Assembly (NCBI GenBank): GCA_013314775.1
Contig: JABUFB010000008.1
Coordinates: 62,001 to 126,000, forward strand
Source: Armatimonadota bacterium
GTDB lineage: Bacteria; Armatimonadota; Zipacnadia; Zipacnadales; JABUFB01
Reading direction: 5' to 3'
Length of the DNA stretch: 64,000 nucleotides
In this document: in pieces, positions 45,089 through 52,806 of the stretch
Layout: each line of letters begins with the position of its first letter
Numbering within the stretch: the stretch's first letter is position 1
Position numbers and translations under genes: made by a program
The notes under the pieces: model-generated
Database searches by the model: none
Told to the model about the DNA's origin: nothing
What the model saw: only the letters and a program-made list of their open reading frames with translations

Positions 45089-45964
45089 ATGAACCTGTTT
45101 CGCAAGCTGTGGACGATCTGTCTGCTGGCAATGGCGGCCGGCCTGCTGTATCTGACGTTGTCCGGCGACCACAAGGGCGTGGCCGCGAACATTGATGACG
45201 GGTCCGGGCTTTGGCTTCTGCTCCTCGTTTGTGCGGGGGCCTTTTTCTGCGAGTACGTTGACTCTGCGCTCGGCATGGGCTACGGTACAACCCTCACACC
45301 TGCGTTGCTGCTACTGGGGTTCCAAACCTCACAGATCGTTCCCGCGGTTCTGGTTTCCGAGTTCCTGTCAGGCATCCTGGCCGGCGTTCTCCACCACAGC
45401 GTCGGGAATGTTACGTTCCGAAAAGGTTCCCGCGACACTCTGGTTCTCGCAGTGCTGGCACTCTGCAGCTTGGTGGGAACCTGTGCTGCGGTGGCGGTGT
45501 CGGTCACTCTGCCGGCCAAGGTGCTGCAGCTTTGGATAGGCGTCCTGGTTGCGGCAATGGGTGTCATCGTGCTGTGGTCGCCTCGATTTGCCTCGGTTTT
45601 TTCATGGCCACGCACGGTGGGGTTGGGGCTGGTGGCTGCCTTCAATAAGGGCTTGAGCGGCGGTGGGTACGGGCCGCTTGTGACCAGCGGGCAGATCCTT
45701 TCCGGAGTGGACCCCAAGCGCTCGGTGGGGATTACCTCGATGGCCGAGGGGCTTGTCTGCCTGGCGGGAGCTGTCCTCTATGTCTGCGTGCGCGAGGGCG
45801 CCATCTACTGGCCGCTTGCCGTGCCGCTTACGGTTGGCGCGCTCTTGTCAGTTCCGTTGGCAACCTGGACGGTCAAGACACTCCCGCCCGTTGACATGCG
45901 CCGGTCCGTGGGGTTTGCGACCCTTTTTCTTGGCCTTCTCACGCTCATCAAGTTGTTCCAATAG
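45089..45964 (+). CDS. TauE/SafE (TSUP) family exporter
   Basis: A 291-aa multispan inner-membrane protein of about eight helices. EYVDSALGMGYGTTLTPALLLLG is the family's first conserved repeat, and LVAAFNKGLSGGGYGPLVTSGQI is the second. TSUP members export sulfite, sulfoacetate or related sulfur anions, or import sulfate-like anions in some bacteria. The operon position before ATP sulfurylase suggests sulfate or sulfite transport. The direction cannot be read from sequence. 10 bp behind the RHH gene. Confidence 0.9.
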   Translation: MNLFRKLWTICLLAMAAGLLYLTLSGDHKGVAANIDDGSGLWLLLLVCAGAFFCEYVDSALGMGYGTTLTPALLLLGFQTSQIVPAVLVSEFLSGILAGVLHHSVGNVTFRKGSRDTLVLAVLALCSLVGTCAAVAVSVTLPAKVLQLWIGVLVAAMGVIVLWSPRFASVFSWPRTVGLGLVAAFNKGLSGGGYGPLVTSGQILSGVDPKRSVGITSMAEGLVCLAGAVLYVCVREGAIYWPLAVPLTVGALLSVPLATWTVKTLPPVDMRRSVGFATLFLGLLTLIKLFQ

Positions 45965-45984
45965 ATAACAAGAGGAGACATACA

Positions 45985-47139
45985 ATGATCGCACCGCATG
46001 GTGGCAAACTGACCGACCGCGTCCTGTGCTGCAGTGCACTTGAGGATGCGAAGAAGGCGGCCGCATCGCTGCCGCAGATCACCGTTGACTATGACACGGC
46101 GCGCGACGCACAGAATATCGCCCGAGGCGTTTTCAGCCCCATCGAAGGTTTCGTGGGCAAGGCGGACCTTGATAGTATCTGCACGAAGAACTGCCTGACA
46201 AGCGGCGTTGCCTGGACGATACCGATCATGCTGGACGTGTCCGATCCGGACGGCATTGAGGCGGGAAAGGACGTCTGCCTCATGCGCGAAGGCAGCGCCG
46301 AGCCCCTGGCGATCATGCACGTGTCCGAAGTCTTCCAGTGGGACAAGGAGAGCTGTGCGAAGGCCGTTTTTGGCACCGACGACATGGCCCACCCGGGCGT
46401 CAAGGGCTACTCCCAGAAGGGTGACTGGCTGGTCGCAGGCGAGATCGACCTCATCGACAATGACCGCGGCCCGTACGCAGACTATAACCTGTTTCCCGCC
46501 GAGACCCGCAAGGTCTTCGAAGAGCGCGGCTGGGCAACCTGCTGCGCCTTCCAGACCCGCAACGTTCCCCACGCGGGCCATGAGACCATGCAGAAGATGG
46601 TGCTTGGCCTGTTCGACGGCCTCTTCATCCAGCCGATTATCGGCAAGAAGAAGCCTGGCGACTTCCAGGACGCCGCCATTCTCAAGGCCTACCAGACCAT
46701 CATCGAGAAGTACTTCAACCCGGAGCGGGTATTCCTGAACATCCTGCCCACCGAGATGCGCTACGCTGGCCCGAAAGAGGCCATTATGCACGCGATCATG
46801 CGCAAGAACTACGGGGCGACCCACATCATCATCGGCCGCGACCACGCCGGGGTAGGCAACTACTACGGCGAGGAGGAGGCCATCGAGATGTTTGACAAGC
46901 CCGAGTTCGCGGACCTGGAAATCAAGCCGGTCAACATCCGCGGAGACTTCTGGTACTGCACCACGTGTGCTGCCGTGGCCAGCAACCGCACGTGCCCGCA
47001 CGGCAAGGATTCTCAGATTCCCTTCAGCGGCACCCTGATTCGCAATGGGATTGTGAACGGCGTCGCGCCCGATGCCCGCATCATGCGGCCGGAAGTGTTC
47101 GAGGTAATACGCAGCTTCGAGAACCCCTTTGTGGACTGA
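45985..47139 (+). CDS. sat: Sulfate adenylyltransferase (ATP sulfurylase), homo-oligomeric type
   Basis: A 384-aa ATP sulfurylase, making APS and pyrophosphate from ATP and sulfate in the cytoplasm. The nucleotide-binding signature QTRNVPHAGHE starts at Gln190; GRDHAGVGNYYG is the second conserved loop. A CTTC, then CPHGK, near the C-terminus matches the zinc-binding C-x2-C-x(n)-C-x-H of thermophile-type Sat enzymes. This is the single-chain Sat, not CysDN. It feeds the APS kinase three genes downstream. Spacing of 20 bp to the TSUP gene indicates one transcript. Confidence 0.97.
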   Translation: MIAPHGGKLTDRVLCCSALEDAKKAAASLPQITVDYDTARDAQNIARGVFSPIEGFVGKADLDSICTKNCLTSGVAWTIPIMLDVSDPDGIEAGKDVCLMREGSAEPLAIMHVSEVFQWDKESCAKAVFGTDDMAHPGVKGYSQKGDWLVAGEIDLIDNDRGPYADYNLFPAETRKVFEERGWATCCAFQTRNVPHAGHETMQKMVLGLFDGLFIQPIIGKKKPGDFQDAAILKAYQTIIEKYFNPERVFLNILPTEMRYAGPKEAIMHAIMRKNYGATHIIIGRDHAGVGNYYGEEEAIEMFDKPEFADLEIKPVNIRGDFWYCTTCAAVASNRTCPHGKDSQIPFSGTLIRNGIVNGVAPDARIMRPEVFEVIRSFENPFVD

Positions 47140-47179
47140 GAGAACCGAACGCGCGAATCTGACCGGGAGACCTGAGCCA

Positions 47180-48571
47180 ATGGCGAAAGCTCAACGCGTG
47201 CTTGTCGTGGGCTGGGACAGCGCCCCACCCAAAGAGCTGTTTGAGGACTGGCGCAAGGACATGCCCAACCTGGATCGCCTGATGAACGAGGGCGTCCACG
47301 GCCTCCTGCGGAGCACTGACCCGCCGATTACGGTGCCGTCATGGTGTTCCATGATGTCATCTCGTAACCCGGGCCAGCTCGGCTTCTACGGCTTCCGGAA
47401 TCGCCGCGTCGGCGAATACACCGGGAAATGGATTGCCAATGCACAGGCCGTGAAGGTGGACCGGGTCTGGGATATCCTGTCCCGCTACGGCAAGCGCTCG
47501 TGCGTGTTCAACGTGCCGCAGACCTACCCCGTCAAGGCGATCAACGGGGTGATGATCTCCAGCTTCCTCACTCCAAGCACCGAGAGCGACTACACTTACC
47601 CCAAGTCGCTCAAGGCCGATGTGGAGCGGGTGTCGGGTGGCTATATCATCGATGTGGACGAGTTCCGCACCGAAGACAAGGCGTGGCTGCTTGATCAGAT
47701 CTACCAGATGACCGAAAAGCGCTTCAAGGTCGCCCAGTTTCTGATGCAGGAAAAGGGTCCGTGGGACTTCTTCATGATGGTCTACATGGGCCCCGATCGC
47801 CTGCAGCATGGGTTCTGGAAGTACATCGACAAGACCCACTCCAAATACGAACCCGGTAATCCCTTCGAGAACGCCGCGCGCGACTACTACGTCCTTCTCG
47901 ACCAGCAACTGGGTGAGCTCATCGCAATGGCAGGGCCCGATACCCGGATCTTCGTGGTCTCTGACCACGGCGCGAAACGCATGGACGGGTCCTTCAACGT
48001 CAATGACTGGCTCATCCAGGAAGGCCTGCTAACACTCAAGGAGCCGCTAACAGGCGTCAGGCGCTTCTCGGAAGAAGACGTCGACTGGTCGAGGACCTTA
48101 GCCTGGGCGTGGGGCGGATACTACGCACGGATATTCATGAACGTGCAAGGGCGTGAACCCGAGGGTATCGTTCCTGCCGATCAGTACGAGGCGGTGCGTG
48201 ACGACCTCGTGCGCAGGCTGGAAGCCACCACCGACCACACTGGGCGCGTCATGAGGACCCGCGCTCTGAAACCCCAGGATATCTTCACCGGGCCTTGCAA
48301 CGACGCCCCCGACCTGTTCGTGTACTTCGACGACCTCTACTGGCGCGCAGGACAAGATGTCGGGCACGACTCCCTGCATTCGTTCGACACCGAGATCGGC
48401 CCGGATGACAGCGTGCACGACTACGACGGCATACTCGTCATGTCTCCCACGGGCAACGCGGGAAGCCGAGTGGAAGGCGCGCAGGTGATGGATATCGCGC
48501 CGACCATCCTGGACACCCTCGGGGTGCCGGTGCCCAAGGAGATGGAAGGCAAGATCATCGCGACGGATTAG
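47180..48571 (+). CDS. AlkP-superfamily phosphohydrolase/phosphodiesterase A
   Basis: A 463-aa protein of the type I phosphodiesterase/nucleotide pyrophosphatase (COG3379-like) group. The metal and nucleophile residues of the fold are recognisable: VGWDSAP (Asp13), ITVPSW (Thr51 as nucleophile), MGPDRLQHGFW (Asp and His), SDHGAKRMDG (Asp and His) and GHDSLHSF. No signal peptide, so cytoplasmic. Enzymes of this fold cut phosphodiesters or phosphate/sulfate esters; the position between Sat and APS kinase suggests an adenylyl-sulfate-type or PAP-related substrate, an inference. ATG 47180 replaces an upstream TTG-like frame because GGGAGA lies ~10 bases before. Confidence 0.85.
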   Translation: MAKAQRVLVVGWDSAPPKELFEDWRKDMPNLDRLMNEGVHGLLRSTDPPITVPSWCSMMSSRNPGQLGFYGFRNRRVGEYTGKWIANAQAVKVDRVWDILSRYGKRSCVFNVPQTYPVKAINGVMISSFLTPSTESDYTYPKSLKADVERVSGGYIIDVDEFRTEDKAWLLDQIYQMTEKRFKVAQFLMQEKGPWDFFMMVYMGPDRLQHGFWKYIDKTHSKYEPGNPFENAARDYYVLLDQQLGELIAMAGPDTRIFVVSDHGAKRMDGSFNVNDWLIQEGLLTLKEPLTGVRRFSEEDVDWSRTLAWAWGGYYARIFMNVQGREPEGIVPADQYEAVRDDLVRRLEATTDHTGRVMRTRALKPQDIFTGPCNDAPDLFVYFDDLYWRAGQDVGHDSLHSFDTEIGPDDSVHDYDGILVMSPTGNAGSRVEGAQVMDIAPTILDTLGVPVPKEMEGKIIATD

Positions 48572-48657
48572 CACCGGCCAATCACCAGCGGCCGCTCCGC
48601 CAAATTCGTGCATGAACTCAGGCACTGACCCACACAAACAAACAAAGGAGACTTACC

Positions 48658-49281
48658 ATGGTAGAACCCGGCGCTGTCGTATGGTTTACCGGAGTGCCCG
48701 CTTCAGGCAAGTCCACCGTCGCAACCCTGGTCGAGGAGAAGCTGCGGGCGATGGGCTGTCTCGTGGAGAATCTGGACGCGGACGAAGTGCGCCAGAATCT
48801 CAGCCCGAATCTCGGCTTTACTCCGGAGGCCCGCGACGAGAATACCAAACGTCTCGCGTGGATGGGCAAGATCCTGTCGCGCAATGGCGTACACGTGTTG
48901 ATTGCCGCCGTGGCCCCGATGCGCTATTACCGGGATCGGGCCCGCGAATGGTGTCCGCGCTTCGTCGAGGTCTTCACAACTGCGCCGTTCGAAGTCTGCA
49001 AGGAGCGCGACCCCAAAGGCCTGTACGCGCGTGGTGAGCGCGGCGAGATCAATGACATCGCCGGTTGGCACCAGCCATACGAAGAGCCTGAGAACCCGGA
49101 GGTCGTCCTTCCGACCCACGAGCTAGATCTGGAGACCTGCGCCAATATGGTCATCGCCAAACTCAGGGAGCTTGGGTACCTGTCCTGCGATGGCGGTTGC
49201 GGTTGCGGCTGCGACGACGGCTACACGGCCGAAGAGCAGGCGAAGGTCGAAGAGCGGCTCAAGGACCTGGGTTACATGTAG
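48658..49281 (+). CDS. cysC: Adenylyl-sulfate kinase with Cys-rich linker and C-terminal ERLxxLGYM helix
   Basis: A 207-aa APS kinase, which makes PAPS from APS and ATP. Walker A is GVPASGKST; DADEVRQNLSPNLGFTPEAR is the APS-binding loop, and DPKGLYARGERGEINDIAGWHQPYE the lid region, all as in CysC. The canonical enzyme ends near residue 175 (LRELGYL); a 32-residue extension follows with Cys177, Cys181, Cys183 and Cys185 in SCDGGCGCGCDDG, then TAEEQAKVEERLKDLGYM. The extension is unusual; the last helix matches the RHH protein at 44845. AAAGGAG precedes the start. 86 bp after the first AlkP gene. Confidence 0.95.
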   Translation: MVEPGAVVWFTGVPASGKSTVATLVEEKLRAMGCLVENLDADEVRQNLSPNLGFTPEARDENTKRLAWMGKILSRNGVHVLIAAVAPMRYYRDRAREWCPRFVEVFTTAPFEVCKERDPKGLYARGERGEINDIAGWHQPYEEPENPEVVLPTHELDLETCANMVIAKLRELGYLSCDGGCGCGCDDGYTAEEQAKVEERLKDLGYM

Positions 49282-49350
49282 GTACACTATGAATGCGGGT
49301 GGCATACCATACGGATGGTGTGCACTGTCGAGAGATCAACTGCTGCAGGT

Positions 49351-49397
49351 CAGGTGTGGGGCAGTTGCGCCGTTCGGCGAAAGGCGCCCCGCACCTG
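49351..49397 (+). promoter_or_regulatory. Long GC hairpin between cysC and the second AlkP gene
   Basis: CAGGTGTGGGGC (49351-49362) pairs with GCCCCGCACCTG (49386-49397), one G-U pair, enclosing an inner CGCC-GTTC-GGCG hairpin. It lies in the 188-bp gap between cysC and 49470 and has no T tract. Either attenuates the last genes of the operon or controls their translation. Confidence 0.45.
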
Positions 49398-49469
49398 GCA
49401 TTGCTGTTTCCCGCGCTGGCTGCCATAAGTGCCTCGTCTCGAACGCCTCTGTCGCACAACGGAGATATC

Positions 49470-50825
49470 ATGGGTCTGCTTGGATTCCTCAAGAAGCGTC
49501 CTGCGAAGCCCCGGGTCATGATCGTCGGCCTGGATGGTGTGCCCCGTTCATTCCTGGCGAAACAGATTGCTGCCGGCAAGATGCCTAACCTTGCGAACCT
49601 CGCAAGCAAGGGCAGCCTCGTGCAGGCAGATTCCATTCACCCATGCGTGTCCTGCGTGGCCTGGACGAGTTACGCCACTGGGTGCAACCCTGGCAAGCAT
49701 GGCATCTTCGGATTCCAGGATCGCAAGCCTGGCACCTATGACACCTACATCGCAACCGGGGCCCACATGAAATCAGAGACCATGTGGGAGGTCCTGAGCC
49801 GGCGCGGCAAGCGGGTCATCGCCCTGAACATTCCCGGTAGCTACCCTCCGAAGCCAGTGAATGGCCTGATGGTCGGCGATTTCCTGTCGCCGCGTCTTGA
49901 AGGCGCAACCTATCCCGCTGAACTCGCTTCGCGCCTGGAGGCAATGGGGTACCGTATCGACATCGACCCCGCAAGGGGCCGGCAGGACGACAAAGGGCCG
50001 CTCATCGAGGACTTGCATGAAACCCTCGCGGCCCGCAAGCGCACCATGTTCGCCCTGATGAGGGACGAAGCGTGGGACGTGATGCAGGTGCATTTCATGG
50101 GTACTGACCGCATCGCGCACTTTCTCATCGAGCAATGGGAACAGGGCGACCCGCGCTACGCCCCGGAGTTCGAGCGTTACTTCGCGGCCATCGACGACAT
50201 GCTGGGCGAACTCGACGCGGAGCTCGATGAGAGCACCGCGCTGCTCTCCTTGAGCGACCACGGGTTCTGCTCCATCAAGCGCGAGGTGTTCGTGAACCGC
50301 TGGCTGCAGGAGAGCGGCTTCCTGGAGCAACTCGCGGGCGAACGGCCGAAACTCGACCAGTTGACGACCGCCAGCCGCGCATATTCCATGGATCCCGGGC
50401 GTATCTACGTGAACCTCAAGGGACGTGAGCCCAACGGTTCCGTGGAGCCAGGCGCCGAATACGAGGCTTTGGTGGCTGAACTCACCGAGGCCCTTCTCGC
50501 GATGACCTGCCCGGAGACGGGGGAGCGTGTCGTTTCCCAGGTGCTGAGACGGGATGAGCTTTTCCACGGACCCCACGCGGCACAAGGGCCCGATCTCGTG
50601 GCGTACCCCTTCGACGGGTATGACCTCAAAGGCCAACTGGGGCGCCCGGAGGTCTTCTACAAGGGCAGTCTGGTGGGCATGCACACCTTCAACGACGCCT
50701 TCTGGTATGTCCGCGGGCGCGAGTTCAACGATCGCCCGAAGGTAATGGACGGCGCACCGACGGTCTTTGCGCTTCTTGGCGAAGAGCCTGAACCGGGAAT
50801 GGATGGCGAACCGAGGGTGGGATAG
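49470..50825 (+). CDS. AlkP-superfamily phosphohydrolase/phosphodiesterase B
   Basis: A 451-aa paralogue of the protein at 47180. VGLDGVP (Asp22) and MGTDRIAHFL, LSDHGFCS and GMHTFND carry the metal ligands. The nucleophile position has Ser (Ser61 in CVSCVAW) instead of the Thr of the first copy, so the two may differ in substrate. No signal peptide; the N-terminus is a short basic stretch (MGLLGFLKKRPAKPR). GGAGA just before ATG 49470 is the only plausible site; the upstream frame crosses the hairpin. TatD follows after 24 bp. Confidence 0.85.
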   Translation: MGLLGFLKKRPAKPRVMIVGLDGVPRSFLAKQIAAGKMPNLANLASKGSLVQADSIHPCVSCVAWTSYATGCNPGKHGIFGFQDRKPGTYDTYIATGAHMKSETMWEVLSRRGKRVIALNIPGSYPPKPVNGLMVGDFLSPRLEGATYPAELASRLEAMGYRIDIDPARGRQDDKGPLIEDLHETLAARKRTMFALMRDEAWDVMQVHFMGTDRIAHFLIEQWEQGDPRYAPEFERYFAAIDDMLGELDAELDESTALLSLSDHGFCSIKREVFVNRWLQESGFLEQLAGERPKLDQLTTASRAYSMDPGRIYVNLKGREPNGSVEPGAEYEALVAELTEALLAMTCPETGERVVSQVLRRDELFHGPHAAQGPDLVAYPFDGYDLKGQLGRPEVFYKGSLVGMHTFNDAFWYVRGREFNDRPKVMDGAPTVFALLGEEPEPGMDGEPRVG

Positions 50826-50849
50826 TACGGGACGGAGCCCCGGACCACA

Positions 50850-51614
50850 ATGCTCATCGACAGCCATGCACATCTCAACGACGAGCGCTACTTCGGTGAA
50901 CTGCCGGACGTGATTCGCCGCGCGCAGGACGCCGGGGTCGAGATCATTGTCAACATCGGCGGCGACCTGGCATCAAGCTGGGTGGCTGTGGAGCTTGCCG
51001 AGAAGTATGAGGGCCTGTATGCAGTGGTTGGCCTGCACCCGCATGATGCGAAAGACTGCACTCCTAAGATGCTCGACGAGTTCCGGCAGATGACCTTGCT
51101 GGAGAAAGTAGTGGCGGTGGGGGAGACCGGGCTGGACTTCCATTACGACAACTCGCCACGGCCCGTTCAGAAGAGCGTGTTCATTGACTTCATACACCTC
51201 GCCGCCGAGACGAACATGCCCCTGGTGATTCACAGCCGCGAGGCCGAGCAGGCTACGCTGGATATCGTTGACAAGCATATGCAGCCCGGCCGGCGCGCCA
51301 TCATTCACTGCTTCGGCAGCGACTACAACTTCGCCCGCAACTGCACGGGTCGCGGCTTCCTCCTGGGTATGGGCGGCGTGGTGACATTCCCCAACTCGAA
51401 GTCCGTCCGGGCAGTGGGGGCTCGGATTCCCCTGGAGCACATGGTGCTTGAGACTGACTGCCCGTATCTTGCCCCCCAGGCTGTGCGAGGCCGACGCAAT
51501 GAGCCGAGCTACCTGCCATACGTGGCTCAGGAACTCGCCGCGCTCAAGGGTATCAGCGTCGAGGAGGTCGCCCGGGTGACATCTGAGAACTCCCGGGCGT
51601 TCTATCGCATCTGA
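50850..51614 (+). CDS. tatD: TatD family metal-dependent DNase
   Basis: A 254-aa TIM-barrel hydrolase of the TatD family, a Mg-dependent 3'-5' exonuclease/DNase involved in repair or quality control. Metal ligands are seen in DSHAHLND (His6, His8), VGETGLDFHY (Glu), the HSREAE and HCFGSD strands (His), and LETDCPYLAP (Asp). GRRNEPSYLPYVAQELA is the family's C-terminal region. Its link to sulfur activation is unexplained. It converges on the aldo-keto reductase gene with 24 bp between stops. Confidence 0.93.
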   Translation: MLIDSHAHLNDERYFGELPDVIRRAQDAGVEIIVNIGGDLASSWVAVELAEKYEGLYAVVGLHPHDAKDCTPKMLDEFRQMTLLEKVVAVGETGLDFHYDNSPRPVQKSVFIDFIHLAAETNMPLVIHSREAEQATLDIVDKHMQPGRRAIIHCFGSDYNFARNCTGRGFLLGMGGVVTFPNSKSVRAVGARIPLEHMVLETDCPYLAPQAVRGRRNEPSYLPYVAQELAALKGISVEEVARVTSENSRAFYRI

Positions 51615-51638
51615 CGCCTCGCGCCGGGGGCTCGCCTC

Positions 51639-52700
51639 TCAAACCGGCCGATTGAACTGCTGGTGCACTTTCTGGAGCCTCTCTACGATGGGCAGGTTGA
51701 AGGGGCAGTGCTCCTCGCAATTCCGGCATTCGATACAAACGTCGGCCTTCGGGTCAAACCCGGCGTACTCCCGGCGGAAACGCGGCCATTCATATCCGAA
51801 CCTGCGCGATTCGTCGTGAATGCGCATGAGGCCCGGGATGTCTATCCCCTGAGGGCAGTCTTCAAGGCAGTATCCACAGTTGCGGCAGATGTCGTCGCCC
51901 AGGAAGCGCGCCTTCTCGATCAAGTCGGCCGCCTCAGCATCATCCAGCGGGTGAAATGATTCCGATGCGGCTACCGCCTGGTCGATATCGCGGATGCAGT
52001 TGGCTCCAGCCAGCCCCGTTGAGACTTCGGGCCGCTGGAGCACGAAATGCCATGCGCGGTCGGGCGGAATGACGATCTCCGGCCTGCGGAAAAAGATGCC
52101 GCCGGACAGGGGCTTCATGATGGCCACGCCGATGTTGAGTTCCGCCGCCTTGCGCAGGACAGTGTCGCCGCTGGAGTGAATGGCAAGATTGTACACGCAA
52201 AGCACCGAGTCGAACTCGCCGGTCTCCATGGCGCGCACGAGCATGGCGTCATTGTGTCCGGTCACGCCTATGAAGCGGATGAGGCCCTGATCACGGGCTT
52301 CCTTCGCCGCGTCCAGAGCACCACCAGGCGCCATAACCTGCTCCCAGCGGTCTTCGCTGGAGATGTCATGAAGCTGCCACAGGTCGATGACGTCTGTCTG
52401 CAGCGCCTGCAGGCTGCCCTCAAGGTGCGCCAGGGCCCCGTCACGGTCTCGCGCGGTGGTCTTCGTCGCAAGGAACACCTCGGAACGCCTGTGCTTGACG
52501 ATACGCCCGTACTTCATCTCGCTGGTGGGGTATGCCTCGGCATTGTCGAGGTAGTTGATTCCGCAGTCGATGGCGTGGCTAACGATCTCATCGCACAGGT
52601 CCAGATCCTCAACCCGGATGAGGGGAATTCCCCCGAGGCCGATTTCGCTGACCTGCACGCCCGTGCGTCCTAAAGTCCGCATCTTCACGGTCTGTGTCAC
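51639..52700 (-). CDS. Aldo/keto reductase fused to a 4Fe-4S domain
   Basis: A 353-aa protein. The AKR barrel opens with LGRTGVQVSEIGLGGIP and has GINYLDNAEAYPTSE (catalytic Asp/Tyr), KTTARDRDGA (Lys) and LWQLHDISSED (His). After residue ~265 a ferredoxin-like domain carries CRNCGYCLEDC and CIECRNCEEHC, ligands for two 4Fe-4S clusters. These fusions reduce or oxidise sugars or aldehydes and pass electrons on. GTG 52700 lies one base from AAGGAG; ATG 52682 or GTG 52688 are alternatives. Divergent from the Dpp operon. Confidence 0.9.
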   Translation of the reverse strand: MTQTVKMRTLGRTGVQVSEIGLGGIPLIRVEDLDLCDEIVSHAIDCGINYLDNAEAYPTSEMKYGRIVKHRRSEVFLATKTTARDRDGALAHLEGSLQALQTDVIDLWQLHDISSEDRWEQVMAPGGALDAAKEARDQGLIRFIGVTGHNDAMLVRAMETGEFDSVLCVYNLAIHSSGDTVLRKAAELNIGVAIMKPLSGGIFFRRPEIVIPPDRAWHFVLQRPEVSTGLAGANCIRDIDQAVAASESFHPLDDAEAADLIEKARFLGDDICRNCGYCLEDCPQGIDIPGLMRIHDESRRFGYEWPRFRREYAGFDPKADVCIECRNCEEHCPFNLPIVERLQKVHQQFNRPV

Positions 52701-52806
52701 TCCTTGCGTTTCCGGCGCTGAATGGACTGCGCGACTATAGCACCGTGGGCCCGAGAGCGCAAATCAGATTGCATGGTTTTCGCTGCGAGCAGGAGAAGGA
52801 ATCCGC

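Noticed and set aside
45805-47001. 398-aa minus-strand frame opposite ATP sulfurylase
   Set aside because: The plus strand carries the unambiguous Sat motifs; the antisense frame has no recognisable feature.
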